DNA from: Aphelenchoides besseyi
Taxonomy: Eukaryota > Nematoda > Chromadorea > Rhabditida > Aphelenchoididae
DNA length: 64,000 bases
NCBI GenBank assembly: GCA_024699855.1
Contig: JAMPIQ010000001.1
Coordinates: forward strand, 992,001 to 1,056,000
Direction: 5' to 3'
Positions 62,747 through 64,000 of this stretch are shown one piece after another. The translations under genes and the position numbers were made by a program. The number at the start of each line of letters is the position of its first letter. Within the stretch, counting starts at the first letter, position 1. The notes under the pieces are model-generated. The model was not told where the DNA came from. It made no database searches and saw nothing but the letters and a program-made list of their open reading frames with translations.

Positions 62747-64000
62747 ATGGCGACAAATGCCACGAAAGACCAACAGCAAAAAACGCTGAATCACTTTATT
62801 TTGGTCGAGAATTGTCTGATAGCCGAAATCTATCGGATCTCTGCTTTAACACCCGACGAGTTCTTCACTAGCGACTCGACAATGGCGATTACTCGCTTGT
62901 TGGCCGATTTCTCGTATTTCGAGAATCCAAAGATATTGGACGAGTTAATCGAGAAAAACGAGGTTATCAGTGATATAGATTTTTTAAAGTTTAAGGCTTT
63001 TAGGAAATACAGAACTTAGACGAGAGTTTTGCTCGAAAATGTCGATCGTTTGTCGGCCAATTTTACAAAGTTTTGGACGAATTCTGCAGCTTGATTGGTG
63101 AATTTGTCGAGTGAGTAGTTCAAACGACTGATTAAGAATTGTGACTTTTGAGGTACACGAACAAGTTCAGAGCAAACGAAAACGTCATGGACCCTCGCTT
63201 TTTGGAGATTTATACTCTGCGTTGTGATGTTCTTTTCCTGCTCGGCGTTATTTTACTTTTAATCAACGAAAAGTTTCCCGGAATCACTAAGGAACGTATC
63301 TTCGTTACTCATATTCGTTTGAAGTAGGTACTCATTCTGTTTTTTTTTATTGTCGTGTACTTTAGCGGAGGATTTCATTCGAAAAATTTCGAGTCCATTG
63401 CTTCACTTCTTCGTCGACGTCGCGAAAACTTCGAATCCTGTTTTAGTGGTCTAAAACTAAACAACGAGTTTGTTCACAACATGCTCAACTTTCTTCGATC
63501 TTACACTTTCGTTCAGGTAGTTCACATTATGTATCGAAATGTCTAGAGCTTTTATAGCATAACAACGTAGTTCAGGATCGTTTTGCGACAACTCGACAGT
63601 CTGCAATGATCTACGTTTGTCTATGGTTCTCGCCGGATCTTTTGCACAATCAATTTTCGATTATGAGACAAATTTGCGACATCTATTTCACTGACAATTG
63701 GGTACGAAAAGAACGAATACGATAATCATTCCATTTGCAGATTTTGCCAATTCACATCGATTTGACGATTAACGTGATCGAGAAATGGGAACCGTACAAA
63801 GCAGCTTCGACGGCCATTTTGTCGACGATATCGAGTCGAAGTGCTGCGGAACATTCGGCCGCTTTGCGTTCCATCAAAATCCCATCGGGTTTGTTGTCGT
63901 TGGACCGATTTGATCACTACAGTACGATCATTTTGAACTACAACAAACATTTTCAATGGATCGTTATGCACACGAGTGATGGTAATATTGCTTGCACATT
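62747..64000 (+). CDS. Strumpellin/WASHC5, N-terminal part
   Basis: Six exons are visible (62747-62962, 63004-63110, 63153-63323, 63366-63516, 63576-63701, 63741-63981). The gene then enters an intron (GTAATATT) and leaves the window. About 337 residues are seen. LVENCLIAEIYRISALTPDEFF, LLADFSYFENP, IQNLDESF, a hydrophobic helix with LYTLRCDVLFLLGVILL-like spacing, and VINVIEKWEPYKAA-type sequence before MHTSDG follow the start of strumpellin closely. Strumpellin is a core subunit of the WASH complex, which drives actin branching on endosomes. The full protein is about 1,150 residues, so roughly the first third is here. It is the third plus-strand gene in a row, 182 bp after MBD2/3. Confidence 0.88.

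Overview
This is eukaryotic nuclear DNA. Protein-coding genes are split by many very short introns (mostly 36-49 nt, GT...AG, acceptors ending tttag or ttcag). Between tight gene clusters lie several long gene-poor stretches. The protein set (spalt/sem-4-type zinc-finger protein, Mi-2 helicase, fasciclin-domain protein, neuronal calcium sensor, kappaB-Ras) is that of a bilaterian animal. The compact introns, and AG dinucleotides just upstream of several start codons, suggest a nematode or nematode-like ecdysozoan outside Caenorhabditis. That assignment is inference; nothing in the window names the species. I rebuilt exon structures by hand, and reading phase closes across every junction given unless an entry says otherwise.

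Layout. 1-6.3 kb: a partial four-pass membrane protein (+), an epoxide-hydrolase homologue that has lost its catalytic residues (-), a cytochrome b561 protein (-) and a Lys/Arg-rich membrane protein (-). 6.6-14.2 kb: a ten-exon spalt/SALL gene (-) whose first exon, with the SALL N-terminal NuRD-binding motif, is separated by a 3.4 kb intron; about 10 kb without genes lies upstream. 24.4-26.4 kb: ubiquilin (-). 27.4-31.4 kb: an ERp57-type protein disulfide isomerase (+). 32.4-37.7 kb: a Mi-2/CHD helicase with an unusual C-terminus (+). 38.0-39.7 kb: DNA primase large subunit (-). 40.8-43.5 kb: four-FAS1 fasciclin protein (+). 43.7-44.5 kb: RNA polymerase subunit RPB5 (-), head to head with the mRNA-export factor RAE1 (+, to 46.0 kb). 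46.8-48.5 kb: a neuronal calcium sensor (-), then a 4.5 kb gene-poor stretch. 52.9-53.6 kb: a four-pass membrane protein (+). 53.7-55.9 kb: kappaB-Ras with a probable N-terminal extension (+). 56.0-59.9 kb: PEX11, COX17 and an hnRNP M-like three-RRM protein, all (-). 60.7-64 kb: ANP32, MBD2/3 and strumpellin/WASHC5 (running off the end), all (+).

The main result is the Mi-2 gene. Two PHD fingers, tandem chromodomains, the SNF2 motor and the following Mi-2-specific segment are clearly CHD3/4/5-like. The usual Mi-2 C-terminus (SANT/SLIDE-like and CHDCT2 regions) is absent, and in its place is a domain that reads like the CHCT helical domain of CHD1. Both halves lie in one uninterrupted 1,039-nt exon. 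The window also holds a spalt protein with a NuRD-recruiting motif and an MBD2/3 protein without a visible methyl-CpG-binding domain, so three NuRD-linked genes lie within about 56 kb. A second striking point is the near-identical introns at the same position in the two thioredoxin domains of the ERp57 gene.
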